Below, one piece after another: positions 52,911-61,579 of a DNA stretch of 64,000 nt; positions within the stretch are counted from its first letter, which is position 1, and each line of letters begins with the position of its first letter. The stretch is taken from contig CAJJKN010000003.1 of assembly GCA_905188085.1 (NCBI GenBank), forward strand, positions 124,001 to 188,000. The letters run 5' to 3'. A program made the translations under genes and the position numbers. A model generated the notes under the pieces. That model made no database searches. It was not told the DNA's origin and saw nothing but the letters and a program-made list of their open reading frames with translations. Source of the DNA: an uncultured Bacillota bacterium (GTDB lineage: Bacteria; Bacillota; Clostridia; Christensenellales; QAND01).

Positions 52911-53654
52911 TTATAAAATGCTTTCGATAAAATCTCGAACGCGCTGGTCTTTCGGGTTTGTAAACAATTCCTTAGGCGGCCCCTGTTCGATCACATGGCC
53001 TTCGCCCATGAAGACCACCTTGTCCGCCACCTCTCTGGCAAACCCCATTTCATGCGTCACGATAATCATCGTCATCTTTTTTTCCGCCAGCTGTTTAATC
53101 ACAGCCAACACTTCCGCCGTCAGCTGCGGATCCAGCGAAGAGGTCGGCTCGTCAAACAACAGCATATCCGGTTCCATCATCAGCGCGCGGGCAATGGCCA
53201 CGCGTTGTTTTTGTCCGCCGGACAGTTCGCCGGGATACGCCGCCGCCTTGTCCGCCAGGCCCACCAGCTCCAGTTTTTCCTTTGCGCGCGCCATTGCGCT
53301 CTGTTTCTCCTCTTTGTTCACCGTCACAGGCGCCCCAATCAGGTTGCCCATCACCGTAAGATGCGGAAACAGATTAAAGCTTTGGAACACCATGCCCATT
53401 TTTCTGCAAATGCGCCGGGCCTGTTTCTCATCCGGGTAGCGCCCGTCTTTCACAAGCGCCTCCCCTTCTATAAGAATATCACCGCCGTCCGCTTTTTCCA
53501 AGTCTATTAAGCAGCGCAGCATGGTGCTTTTTCCCGCGCCGGAATAGCCGATTACCGCCACCGTCTCTCCCTTTTCCACGGAAAAGGATACGTCTTTCAA
53601 TACCGCTTCGCTCCCAAAGGCCTTTTGCAGCCGATTTACTTCTATCATTTTCAT
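52911..53654 (-). CDS. Polar amino-acid ABC transporter ATP-binding protein (GlnQ type)
   Basis: ATPase of a PAAT-family amino-acid importer (247 residues). Walker A GYSGAGKST, Q-loop MVFQSFNLFPHLTV, signature LSGGQKQR, Walker B MLLFDEPTSSLD and switch VTHEMGFAREV are intact; the ending KDQRVRDFIESIL is typical. It is the last gene of the operon SBP-permease-ATPase. GGAGG precedes the ATG by ten bases. Confidence 0.96.
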   Translation of the reverse strand: MKMIEVNRLQKAFGSEAVLKDVSFSVEKGETVAVIGYSGAGKSTMLRCLIDLEKADGGDILIEGEALVKDGRYPDEKQARRICRKMGMVFQSFNLFPHLTVMGNLIGAPVTVNKEEKQSAMARAKEKLELVGLADKAAAYPGELSGGQKQRVAIARALMMEPDMLLFDEPTSSLDPQLTAEVLAVIKQLAEKKMTMIIVTHEMGFAREVADKVVFMGEGHVIEQGPPKELFTNPKDQRVRDFIESIL

Positions 53655-53669
53655 CGCCCGTTTTCCTCC

Positions 53670-54326
53670 TTAGAAGCTGTATTTCTTTTCCAGATATTGG
53701 AACAGTTTTGTCAGCCCGTATGTCATCAGCAAATAAAAGGCCGCCGCCACCAAATAGGCCGATGCGTTTACATCGCGGTTTACCGAGGCTTTTGCAAAAT
53801 ACAAAATCTCCGTTACGCCAATGGCCGTCACCAGCGCCGTATCCTTTACCAGCGTAATGCATTCGTTGCTTACCGGCGGCAAACATACCTTCAGCATCTG
53901 CGGAATCACGATTTTCATCGTCGTCTGCCATTTGGAATAGCCCAACACCTTCGCCGCTTCATACTGCCCTTTGTCCACAGACAAAATGCCGCCTCTGAAA
54001 ATTTCGCAGAAATAGGCAGCATAGTTTAAGATAAACGCCAGAACCGCCGCCTGAAACCGGTCCATCACCAGATATTCTCCAATGCCCGGCAAAAACGTAA
54101 TCCCGTAGCAGAAAAAATACAGCTGCAGCAAAAGCGGCGTGCCGCGCATAATCCATACAAAAGCGCCGACTATGCCCTTTAACACCCGGCTGCGTCCCAC
54201 GCGCGTAAAGCTCAGCAGCAGCCCAATGGGAATGGAAAACAGCACTGTGATAAAAAATAGGCTTACCGTATATTTCAGCCCGCCTGCCAGCGAGCCGCAC
54301 AATTGCAATAAATAGTCTGCGCCCAT
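53670..54326 (-). CDS. Polar amino-acid ABC transporter permease (GlnP/HisM type)
   Basis: Membrane channel subunit (218 residues, about five helices). LKYTVSLFFITVLFSIPIGLLL-type helix 1, MRGTPLLLQLYFFCYG and the EAA loop ILSVDKGQYEAAKVLGYSKWQ identify it. It probably works as a homodimer with the following ATPase. A long hairpin separates it from the upstream binding-protein gene. Confidence 0.95.
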   Translation of the reverse strand: MGADYLLQLCGSLAGGLKYTVSLFFITVLFSIPIGLLLSFTRVGRSRVLKGIVGAFVWIMRGTPLLLQLYFFCYGITFLPGIGEYLVMDRFQAAVLAFILNYAAYFCEIFRGGILSVDKGQYEAAKVLGYSKWQTTMKIVIPQMLKVCLPPVSNECITLVKDTALVTAIGVTEILYFAKASVNRDVNASAYLVAAAFYLLMTYGLTKLFQYLEKKYSF

Positions 54327-54354
54327 AAACCTAAAACTCCTTTGAAAACAGGCA

Positions 54355-54382
54355 AAAGTTTCCAGAAAGCTCTGGAAACTTT
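54355..54382 (-). terminator. Perfect hairpin between the binding-protein and permease genes
   Basis: AAAGTTTCCAGA (54355-54366), loop AAGC, TCTGGAAACTTT (54371-54382): a 12-base perfect stem with a short T-run on the minus strand. It could be a leaky terminator or a stabilising stem that keeps binding-protein mRNA above permease mRNA. Confidence 0.7.
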
Positions 54383-54416
54383 CGTCCGTTTATATTGCTT
54401 GTCTTTTTGTTCTTTC

Positions 54417-55265
54417 TTATTTTGCGTCTTTGCTGATCAGGTAACGGCCTACCACTTCGTCTACCACAAACGCATCGATCCGGCCGGCTTTCAGTTCGGA
54501 ATACACCGTCACATTATCCTGCAATTCCACCAGTTCGCCCAATTCTTTGGAAACCGGGTTTGCATTCAAAGCATCCAGCGCGGAAGAACCTTTTTGCAGG
54601 CCCACTTTTTTGCCTTTCAAATCCGCCACGGTTTTGATTTCAGAGCCTTCCGGCACAATGATGATCTGCTTGTTGGCAATGTACGGTTTTGCAAAATACA
54701 TCGCCGCCAAACGTTCGTCCGTAATGCTCAAGCCGTTCCAGATGCAGTCAATCCGGCCGGTTTCCAGTTCCAGCTCTTTGCTGTCCCAATCGATCGGCTG
54801 CACAACCAGCTCTACACCCATGCGCTTGCAAACTTCCGTGGCCAGGTCAATATCAAAGCCCACTACCGTATCGTTTTCATCGCGGAAGCCCATCGGCGGG
54901 AAGCTGTCGTCCAGGCCCAGGATAAACGTGCCCTTGTCTTTGATCTTCTTCAAAGAATCATCATTTGCCGGCGCCGAGCTTTCCTTCAGATAGTCTACAT
55001 CTTTCAGCATAATGTCTTCGCCGAACCATTTTTGAGAAATCTCTGCGGCTTTGCCGTCTTGAGTCATGGCATCCAGCTGTTTTTGCACTTCCAGGCCCAG
55101 GGCAACATCCCCTTTGCGGAAGCCGATGCCGTACTGTTCTGCGCCCAGGTCCTCTTCCAGCACCACATAGGCGTTTGCTTTTTTGCTGCTGCCGCAGCCC
55201 GTCAACAGCGCGCCCATCATCAACACGGCCATCAGCAAGCCCAACATTTTCGTCGTCTTTTTCAT
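54417..55265 (-). CDS. Amino-acid ABC transporter binding lipoprotein, circularly permuted
   Basis: Family 3 periplasmic-type binding protein (282 residues) with a lipoprotein signal (residues 1-23, lipobox LTGC, Cys24). Residues 30-88 (AYVVLEEDLGAEQYGIGFRK to ISQKWFGEDIMLK) are the segment that normally forms the C-terminal end. A linker (about 89-103) leads to the usual N-terminus KKIKDKGTFILGLDDSFPPM at 105, followed by GFDIDLATEVCKRMG, the ligand Asp region IDCIWNGLSITDER and DLKGKKVGLQKGSSA. The protein stops after VVGRYLISKDAK, exactly where the moved segment would start. Nothing is missing or doubled. The permease and ATPase downstream look normal, so it is probably functional. Confidence 0.9.
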   Translation of the reverse strand: MKKTTKMLGLLMAVLMMGALLTGCGSSKKANAYVVLEEDLGAEQYGIGFRKGDVALGLEVQKQLDAMTQDGKAAEISQKWFGEDIMLKDVDYLKESSAPANDDSLKKIKDKGTFILGLDDSFPPMGFRDENDTVVGFDIDLATEVCKRMGVELVVQPIDWDSKELELETGRIDCIWNGLSITDERLAAMYFAKPYIANKQIIIVPEGSEIKTVADLKGKKVGLQKGSSALDALNANPVSKELGELVELQDNVTVYSELKAGRIDAFVVDEVVGRYLISKDAK

Positions 55266-55289
55266 CGTGGATCCTCTCCCTTTTTTCTA

Positions 55290-55321
55290 ACGCTTTAGCG
55301 TACTACTTCGTTAGTATACTA
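55290..55321 (-). promoter_or_regulatory. Cluster of inverted repeats upstream of the binding-protein gene
   Basis: ACGCT-TT-AGCGT (55290-55301), TACTA/TAGTA (55301-55316) and the ten-base palindrome TAGTATACTA (55312-55321), which includes a minus-strand TATACT that can serve as -10. Probably the operator/promoter of the amino-acid ABC operon. Confidence 0.45.
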
Positions 55322-55455
55322 CACTTGTTTTCTTTATGCCAGTATAAATTTCATTTTTTTATAAATTTTTGAAAATTCTTTCTGTGTTCAAAGCTTTTTC
55401 TGCCGGCCAACCTCTCTTTTCCCCATCCGGCCGTATTGTCTTTTCTCAAAAAGAA

Positions 55456-55473
55456 AAAGGCCTCCCGGCCTTT
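55456..55473 (-). terminator. Terminator of the exonuclease III gene
   Basis: Minus strand AAAGGCC, loop GGGA, GGCCTTT, followed by TTCTTTTT. Confidence 0.8.
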
Positions 55474-55483
55474 CCCTTATGCG

Positions 55484-56239
55484 TCATAGATTGATCTGCA
55501 ATTCCACCGGGCAATGGTCGCTGCCCAGCTGTTCTGTATGAATCACGCTGTCTGCAATGCTGTCTTTCAGCCGCTCAGAGGCCAAAAAATAGTCAATTCG
55601 CCAGCCGGCGTTTCGTTCTCTTGCCTTGAACCGATACGACCACCAAGAGTATTCAACCTTGTCCGGATACAGGTACCGAAAAGTGTCGGTGTATCCGGAA
55701 TCCAAAAGATCACGAAACTTTTCACGTTCCTGTATGGTGAACCCTGCATTGTTTTCGTTTGCCTTTGGGTTTTTAAGGTCTATTGGTGCCGCTGCTACAT
55801 TCATATCTCCACAAATGATCACCGGCTTTTTCTCATCCAGCAGGCAGACATATTCTCTGAAATCGTCCTCCCACTGCATGCGATAGTCGATGCGTTTCAG
55901 CTCGTTTTGCGCATTCGGCACATAGACGTTCACCAGATAAAACGAATCAAACTCCAGCGTGATGGCCCGCCCTTCGCCGGTGTGCTCCGGCTTGTGCAGA
56001 TCATACGAAACGGACAAAGGCTCTTTTTTACAAAACACCGCCGTGCCGGAATAGCCCTTTTTCTCCGCGCTGTTCCAATATTGAAAATAGCCCTCGGTCG
56101 GCACCTCTGCCTGCCCCTGCTGCATCTTTGTTTCCTGTATGCAGAAAATATCCGCCTGTTGGTCGTCGAAAAAATCCAAAAACCCTTTGTTCATGCAGGC
56201 CCTTAATCCGTTTACATTCCAGGAAATCAATTTCATCAT
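55484..56239 (-). CDS. xth: Exodeoxyribonuclease III / AP endonuclease
   Basis: Mg-dependent base-excision repair enzyme (251 residues). The order of motifs is classic: LISWNVNGLRA, QETKMQQGQ with the metal-binding Glu, GTAVF, NVYVPNAQ, ICGDMNVAA, YSWWSYR, WRIDYFL and SDHCPVELQI with the catalytic Asp-His. The two adjacent ATG codons (56239 and 56236) are both possible starts behind AAAGGAG. It is followed by its own terminator. Confidence 0.96.
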   Translation of the reverse strand: MMKLISWNVNGLRACMNKGFLDFFDDQQADIFCIQETKMQQGQAEVPTEGYFQYWNSAEKKGYSGTAVFCKKEPLSVSYDLHKPEHTGEGRAITLEFDSFYLVNVYVPNAQNELKRIDYRMQWEDDFREYVCLLDEKKPVIICGDMNVAAAPIDLKNPKANENNAGFTIQEREKFRDLLDSGYTDTFRYLYPDKVEYSWWSYRFKARERNAGWRIDYFLASERLKDSIADSVIHTEQLGSDHCPVELQINL

Positions 56240-56254
56240 GCCCGTTTCTCCTTT

Positions 56255-57667
56255 TTATTCCGCGATCGGCTCCGCCTGCCCCTGTTCATGCACCGGGCTC
56301 AGGTTTTTGAAATATTTGTTGTTTACATACCGATACATCGTAAGGCACACGATAAAGGAAACCACTTCGGAAATCGGGAAGGCCCACCATACGGCGTCCA
56401 ACCCGATGGTATGCGCAAACACATATGCCACCGGCAGCAGCACGCCAACCTGCCGCGTGATGGAAAGGATCATGCTTAAAACCCCGTTGCCCACCGCTTG
56501 AAATACGGAGGACATCACAATGCCCACCGCGGCCGGCAAAAAGTTTAAGCTGATGATTCTAAGCGCAAACGTACCGATTCTTATCATCTCCGGCGAAGCG
56601 TTGAACAACGACAGGAACATTTCCGGGAAGGCCTGGAATAAAAACGTGCCTACCGCCATAATCGCCAGCGCAAACAAAATGCTGTATCGAATCGTTCCTT
56701 TGATCCGCTCTTTTTTCCGTGCGCCGTAATTGTAGCCCACAATGGGAATCATCCCGTTTGTCAGCCCGAACACCGGCATAAAGATAAAGCTTTGCAGCTT
56801 AAAGTATACGCCGAACACGTTCACCGCCGTTGCGTTAAACATGATGAGAATCTTGTTCATCCCGATATTCATCACGCTGCCGATGGCCTGCATGATGATG
56901 GACGGCACGCCCACTTTATAAATCTCTCCGATGATCCGCCCGTCCGGCTTAAAGCCTTTAAAGCTCATGGATACTTCATGGTTCTTTTTAATGTTGAAGA
57001 GGATGCCCAGGCCCATCGCCACAAACTGGCCGATTACCGTAGCAATGGCGGCGCCCGCCACGCCCATGGCCGGCAAGCCAAACCAGCCGAAGATCAAAAT
57101 GGGGTCCAAAATAATGTTGGTAATGGCGCCTGCGCCCTGCATGAGCATGTTGTAAATCGTCACGCCCGTGGCCTGCAAAATGCGTTCCATTGCCACCTGC
57201 ACAAATACGCCCAGGCTGAAAATGGTGCAAATGCTCAAATACTGCACGCCCATTTGCACAATGGTTTCGTCTGCCGTAAACGCCCTGAAAAAGGGGGTTG
57301 CAAAAAACAGCCCGAACAGCGCAAACACTACAGAACTGGCCACGCACAAAAACACGCCGTTTGTCGCCGCTTTGTTGGCATCATCAAACCGCTTTTCCCC
57401 CAACCTTCTGGATAACAGCGAGTTAATGCCCACGCCCGTGCCTACGGACACGGCCACCATCAGCATCTGCACCGGAAATGCCAGCGATACCGCCGCCAGC
57501 GCACTGTCGCCCACCTGCGCTACAAATATGCTGTCCACTACATTATATAGAGCCTGCACAAACATGGAGATCATCATCGGCAAAGATACGTTGATTAACA
57601 ACTTCCCTACCGGCATTACCCCCATTTTGTTTTCTTTTCTTGTTTCCATCGTCCGGTTTTCTTCCAT
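56255..57667 (-). CDS. MATE family efflux transporter
   Basis: Full-length multidrug/toxin exporter (470 residues, about 12 helices). I start at ATG 57667 (MEENRTMETRKEN), seven bases after GGGAGG; the longer frame is not conserved. Motifs include FVQALYNVVDSIFVAQVGDSALAAVSLAFPVQM-like helix 1-2 (quoted in part as VVDSIFVAQVGDSA), GTGVGINSLLSRRLGEKRFD and NDPILIFG-like LDPILIFGWFG. It is only 15 bases upstream of xth, so both may share a transcript. Confidence 0.95.
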   Translation of the reverse strand: MEENRTMETRKENKMGVMPVGKLLINVSLPMMISMFVQALYNVVDSIFVAQVGDSALAAVSLAFPVQMLMVAVSVGTGVGINSLLSRRLGEKRFDDANKAATNGVFLCVASSVVFALFGLFFATPFFRAFTADETIVQMGVQYLSICTIFSLGVFVQVAMERILQATGVTIYNMLMQGAGAITNIILDPILIFGWFGLPAMGVAGAAIATVIGQFVAMGLGILFNIKKNHEVSMSFKGFKPDGRIIGEIYKVGVPSIIMQAIGSVMNIGMNKILIMFNATAVNVFGVYFKLQSFIFMPVFGLTNGMIPIVGYNYGARKKERIKGTIRYSILFALAIMAVGTFLFQAFPEMFLSLFNASPEMIRIGTFALRIISLNFLPAAVGIVMSSVFQAVGNGVLSMILSITRQVGVLLPVAYVFAHTIGLDAVWWAFPISEVVSFIVCLTMYRYVNNKYFKNLSPVHEQGQAEPIAE

Positions 57668-57839
57668 TCCGCTTCCTCCCTTTTGCGTTCGGCATTCTTT
57701 GAGACTTAATAAATCCCTTCCGGTTTTTCGCATAGGCAAACAAACAGAAAGGATTTTTTTACATATTTTGAGATGCTTCATTATTGTATATTGTTCCCGG
57801 CCCACTTTCAACAAATATATATAAAATACCCGGGATCAT

Positions 57840-57868
57840 TTGACTTTTTTCCCAAAACAAAGCATAAT
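57840..57868 (+). promoter_or_regulatory. Promoter of the cytidylate-kinase-like gene
   Basis: TTGACT (57840-57845), 17 bases, CATAAT (57863-57868). GCCAA-GGT-TTGGC (57883-57895) just downstream may be an operator. Confidence 0.65.
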
Positions 57869-57925
57869 GCAAATACAATCAGCCAAGGTTTGGCCAATAA
57901 GTTGTAGAAAGCGAGGTTTGATCTC

Positions 57926-58537
57926 ATGAATAAAGCAATCATTACCATCTCCCGCCAATACGGCAGCGGCGGCCGTTTGATCGCACAAAAGCTATCCGAA
58001 AAACTGGGCATTCCTTTTTACGATCAAGCCCTGATCGATATGGCCGCTAAGGAAAGCGGATACGAAGCGGAATTGTTTGAGCATGTGGATGAACACACAA
58101 ACAACTGGTTTTATAACCTGTCCATGTTTGGCAACAGCACCGCCATGCAGGATCTGCCCCTCAACGACAAGATTTTCCTGGCGCAATCCAACATCATCCG
58201 CAAAGTGGCGGATCAAGGCCCCTGCGTCATCGTCGGTCGTTGTGCGGATTATGTCCTGCGTGACCGCAAAGATTGCGTAAACGTTTTTGTCCATTCCGAT
58301 TTGGCCAGCCGTATCAAGCGCTCCACCGAACAATACGGCCTGCCCGCTGCCAAAGCCGGCGATGAAATTTTGAAAATCGATAAGCAGCGCGCCACCTATT
58401 ATCGCTATTATTCCGAAAAGAAATGGGGTCGTGCGGAAAACTATGATCTAAGCTTGCGTAGCGACAGCATCGGCTTGGATCATTGTGTGGATCTCATCAT
58501 CACCTTTGCCGACATGAAATTCGGCAAGGAAAAATGA
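57926..58537 (+). CDS. Cytidylate kinase-like family protein
   Basis: P-loop kinase of a family widespread in Clostridia (203 residues). The N-terminal ITISRQYGSGGRLIAQKLSE contains a modified P-loop (no classic G-x4-G-K-S/T), followed by LGIPFYDQALIDMAAKESG. VIVGRCADYVL and FVHSDLASRIKRS resemble the nucleotide kinase core. True cytidylate kinases are named Cmk and look different, so the substrate is uncertain. GCGAGG lies before the ATG. A terminator follows. Confidence 0.88.
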   Translation: MNKAIITISRQYGSGGRLIAQKLSEKLGIPFYDQALIDMAAKESGYEAELFEHVDEHTNNWFYNLSMFGNSTAMQDLPLNDKIFLAQSNIIRKVADQGPCVIVGRCADYVLRDRKDCVNVFVHSDLASRIKRSTEQYGLPAAKAGDEILKIDKQRATYYRYYSEKKWGRAENYDLSLRSDSIGLDHCVDLIITFADMKFGKEK

Positions 58538-58546
58538 TTCTTTTAG

Positions 58547-58573
58547 AAAAAAGGCGGCTAAGGCCGTTTTTTT
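58547..58573 (+). terminator. Terminator after the kinase-like gene
   Basis: A-run, CGGC, loop TAAG, GCCG and seven T; G-T and A-T pairs extend the stem. Confidence 0.75.
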
Positions 58574-58598
58574 CTTTGCAAAAATTTCGCTCTGTCCG

Positions 58599-58627
58599 TT
58601 GCCGCTTTTGTCATTCGGGCTTATACT
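58599..58627 (+). promoter_or_regulatory. Promoter of the ClC transporter gene
   Basis: TTGCCG (58599-58604), 17 bases, TATACT (58622-58627), 35 bases before the ATG. Confidence 0.55.
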
Positions 58628-58662
58628 GGGTTTTGGTTATCTATGAAAAAGGGGAAGCCGCT

Positions 58663-60207
58663 ATGAAATTGCGTCAGCCGTTGCGAGAAACACTTCAGGA
58701 AAAATACCGTTATCGTCTTATTTTACAAGGCATTCTGGTCGGCCTTGTCGCCGGCCTTGTTACCGTTGCCTATCGCTTTGCCTTAACATACAGCGAAAAA
58801 ATCTGCCGGTTTGTTTTCGGATGGGCGCAAAGCCCCTGGCAAATCGTTGTTCTCTTTGCCGGGTTGCTGGCACTGGGTGTTTGCGTCGGCTTTTTAACAA
58901 AAAAAGAGCCGATGATCAAAGGCAGCGGCATTCCCCAGGTGGAAGGGCAACTGACCGGCTATTTCGAGCTGCCCTGGTGGAAAATCCTTTATAAAAAGTT
59001 TTTGGGCGGCTGCCTTGCCATTTTTGGCGGGCTGTCTTTGGGCAGAGAAGGCCCCTCCATTTTGCTGGGGGCCAATTGCGGGCAAGGTATTTCCCAGACT
59101 TTTCACAGAAACCGCACCGAAGAAAAATATCTTATCACCTGTGGTGCCTGCGCCGGGCTGGCCGCTGCGTTCAACGCACCGCTGGCCGGCGTGCTGTTTG
59201 CGCTGGAAGAAGTGCATAAAAACTTCAATCCCAAAGTGTTGCTCAGCGCCATGTCCTCTGCCGTCACGGCGGATGTTGTCAGCAAATTATTCGTCGGCAT
59301 GCACAGCACATTTTCCGCAGCGCCGGTACAGGTTATGCCGATTTCCTATTATCTTTCGCTGCTGGCCTTCGGCGCTTTGTTGGGGCTGTTCGGCGCATTT
59401 TATAACCGCATATTGCTCTTCAGTCAAACGCTGTACGGAAAAATCCATTGGCCGGAACCGGTTAAAATGATGATTCCCTTTGCCTTTGCCGGGCTGTTTG
59501 GGCTCACGCTTCCGCAGGTTTTGGGCGGCGGCCACAGCATGATCGAAGCGCTGCTGCACGGCGAATATGCGTTGGGGTTGGTGGCCGTTTTGCTGGTGGC
59601 AAAGTTTGTCTTTTCCATGATCAGCTACGGCAGCGGCGCGCCGGGCGGCATCTTCTTCCCGCTGCTGGTGCTGGGCGCTTTGGGCGGCGCGCTGTTTGGG
59701 CGGCTTGCCATCCTCTGCGGCGTTGTGCCGGAAACCTATGCCGTCAATTTTATGCTGTTGGGCATGGCCGGCATGTTTACCGCCATTGTGCGCGCACCGC
59801 TGACCGGCATCATCCTAATCGTGGAAATGTCCGGCTCTTTAACGCAGCTGCTCAGTTTATCCGTTGTCTGCCTGTGCGCCTATATCGCCGCCGATCTTTG
59901 CCACAGCGCGCCGATTTATGAATCTTTGCTGGACAGAATCAAGCCTGCCCGCTATCAGGCAGCCCACCCGGAAGAACGCATTTTTCTGGATCTTACCGTA
60001 CAATTTGGAAGCTTTGTCTGCCGGAAAAAAATTGAGCAGGTGCATTGGCCCAAAGATTGCCTGATTACCAATATCGTCCGTGGCCGAGAAACCCTCATTC
60101 CCCATGGCGATACCGTTATCCTGCCGGGCGATATGCTCACCATTCTCTGCAAAAGCGAAGATGAGGTGCCCCTGCGCCGCAAGCTCTCTAAATCCCTTGA
60201 AAATTGA
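58663..60207 (+). CDS. ClC family chloride/proton antiporter with TrkA-C domain
   Basis: Voltage-gated-type chloride transporter (514 residues). I start at ATG 58663 (MKLRQPLRE) after GGGGAAG; the longer frame overlaps the kinase gene. The selectivity filter pieces are GSGIPQVEGQL, GREGPSILLG with the gating Glu, and GSGAPGGIFFPLLVLG, and the membrane part covers about 20-420. Residues about 435-510 match a TrkA-C (RCK_C) regulatory domain, with GRETLIPHGDTVILPGDML. Such proteins usually act in acid tolerance or ion balance. Confidence 0.94.
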   Translation: MKLRQPLRETLQEKYRYRLILQGILVGLVAGLVTVAYRFALTYSEKICRFVFGWAQSPWQIVVLFAGLLALGVCVGFLTKKEPMIKGSGIPQVEGQLTGYFELPWWKILYKKFLGGCLAIFGGLSLGREGPSILLGANCGQGISQTFHRNRTEEKYLITCGACAGLAAAFNAPLAGVLFALEEVHKNFNPKVLLSAMSSAVTADVVSKLFVGMHSTFSAAPVQVMPISYYLSLLAFGALLGLFGAFYNRILLFSQTLYGKIHWPEPVKMMIPFAFAGLFGLTLPQVLGGGHSMIEALLHGEYALGLVAVLLVAKFVFSMISYGSGAPGGIFFPLLVLGALGGALFGRLAILCGVVPETYAVNFMLLGMAGMFTAIVRAPLTGIILIVEMSGSLTQLLSLSVVCLCAYIAADLCHSAPIYESLLDRIKPARYQAAHPEERIFLDLTVQFGSFVCRKKIEQVHWPKDCLITNIVRGRETLIPHGDTVILPGDMLTILCKSEDEVPLRRKLSKSLEN

Positions 60208-60221
60208 TCTTCCTCTTTTAT

Positions 60222-60247
60222 GCCGGCCTTTTTAGGCCGGCTTTTTT
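60222..60247 (+). terminator. Terminator of the ClC gene
   Basis: GCCGGCC, loop TTTTTA, GGCCGGC, six T. Confidence 0.92.
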
Positions 60248-60306
60248 GCAACCAAAACGAACAGATTTTGTCAACTTATATTGGTAGAAACCTTTTGAAA
60301 AGCCGC

Positions 60307-60312
60307 TATAAT
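60307..60312 (+). promoter_or_regulatory. -10 element of the XRE-AbrB gene
   Basis: TATAAT, 24 bases before ATG 60336, with GGAGGT as ribosome binding site. TTGGTA at 60281 is 20 bases upstream, too far for an ideal -35. Confidence 0.45.
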
Positions 60313-60335
60313 GTTGGCATGGAGGTAGGATAAAT

Positions 60336-60821
60336 ATGAAAAATCATACCCTTTGCATTGCGCAAAATCTTTCCGTGCTGCGTAAGCATCACGGCTATTC
60401 TCAAGAAGACGTGGCAGAAAAAATCGGCGTGTCCCGCCAGGCGGTTGCCAAATGGGAAATCGGCGAAACCACGCCGGATTTGGTCAACTGCGACGCCCTG
60501 GCCGATTTATACAATGTCTCCGTTGATGATTTGCTGCATTTTGATCAAGCCAAAGAATCCGTATCCATTCCGCCCAAAGGAAAGCATCTGTTTGGCGCAG
60601 TGAAAGTGGGCGAACGCGGGCAAATCGTTTTGCCCAAAAAAGCGCGCGATTTATTCGGCATTCAGCCCGGCGATCTGCTCGTTGTTTTGGGCGATGAAGA
60701 CCCCATCACCGGCGGTCTTGCGCTGATGCACGGCAACACCTTTCTAAAAGCGGCGGAATTTTTCAGTGTTGCCCTGAATCTGTCCGAAACGCCAAATGCC
60801 GGCCCGGGAGAAACACGCTGA
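60336..60821 (+). CDS. XRE helix-turn-helix regulator fused to an AbrB/SpoVT domain
   Basis: A 161-residue fusion regulator. An XRE helix-turn-helix occupies about 8-62 (LRKHHGYSQEDVAEKIGVSR, then AVAKWEIGETTPDL). A looped-hinge AbrB/MazE-like domain at about 85-122 follows, with KVGERGQIVLPKKARDLFGI and PGDLLVVLGDE. The last 35 residues are variable. The stop overlaps the ATG of the ABC ATPase by one base, so it probably controls the ABC module it opens. Confidence 0.9.
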   Translation: MKNHTLCIAQNLSVLRKHHGYSQEDVAEKIGVSRQAVAKWEIGETTPDLVNCDALADLYNVSVDDLLHFDQAKESVSIPPKGKHLFGAVKVGERGQIVLPKKARDLFGIQPGDLLVVLGDEDPITGGLALMHGNTFLKAAEFFSVALNLSETPNAGPGETR

Positions 60822-61579
60822 TGAATTCTCTTCTTTCCGTTACACATCTTTCCAAACGCTATCCTTCCTTTTCCTTGGAGGATGTGTGTTTTTCCATCGC
60901 GCCCGGCCGCGTGATGGGGCTGATCGGCAAAAACGGTGCCGGCAAAAGCACCACATTGAAATGCCTTTTGCATATGTCCCGGCCGGATTGCGGGCAGGTT
61001 TTTGCCTTTGGGCAAGACTATTTTCAAAACGAAACGGAACTTAAACAAGCCATCGGCATCGTTTTCGGCGGCATTGATTTTTATCCGTTGAAAAAGCTGT
61101 CCGCCATCACGTCCGTGGTCCGCCGGTTTTATCAAAATTGGGATCAAACACGCTACGAATCCTATCTGCATCGGTTTGCTTTGGAGGAAAACAAAAAGTT
61201 CAAAGAGCTTTCCAACGGCATGAAGGTCAAATACCTGTTGGCCCTGGCCTTGTCCCATCATGCCAAATTATTGATTTTGGATGAACCCACCAGCGGGTTG
61301 GACCCCGTTTCCCGCGACGAGCTTTTGCATATTTTCCGCCAAGTCGTAGCCGACGGGCAAAAGAGCATTTTGTTTTCCACCCACATCACTTCGGATCTGG
61401 ATCGCTGCGCAGACGACATTACCTATCTGCAAAACGGCCGCGTTCTTCAGTCTGCGGAGAAACAAACCTTTTTGCAGTCCTTTGCCCATTTGCAGCATCC
61501 GGAGGATACCGCGCCTTTGACGCTGGAACAAATCATGCTGCGCACAGAAAGGAGCACCTGGGATGAAACTGCTTTATAA
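60821..61579 (+). CDS. ABC transporter ATP-binding protein (CcmA-type exporter)
   Basis: ATPase of a two-component ABC-2 system (252 residues). Walker A GKNGAGKST, Q-loop IVFGGIDFYPLKKL (unusual, with FGG in place of P-E), signature ELSNGMKVKYLLAL (LSNGM instead of LSGG), Walker B LLILDEPTSGLDP and switch FSTHITSDLDRC. The signature variant L-S-N-G-M-K is common in this exporter group. GGGAG lies inside the preceding gene. Confidence 0.92.
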   Translation: MNSLLSVTHLSKRYPSFSLEDVCFSIAPGRVMGLIGKNGAGKSTTLKCLLHMSRPDCGQVFAFGQDYFQNETELKQAIGIVFGGIDFYPLKKLSAITSVVRRFYQNWDQTRYESYLHRFALEENKKFKELSNGMKVKYLLALALSHHAKLLILDEPTSGLDPVSRDELLHIFRQVVADGQKSILFSTHITSDLDRCADDITYLQNGRVLQSAEKQTFLQSFAHLQHPEDTAPLTLEQIMLRTERSTWDETAL

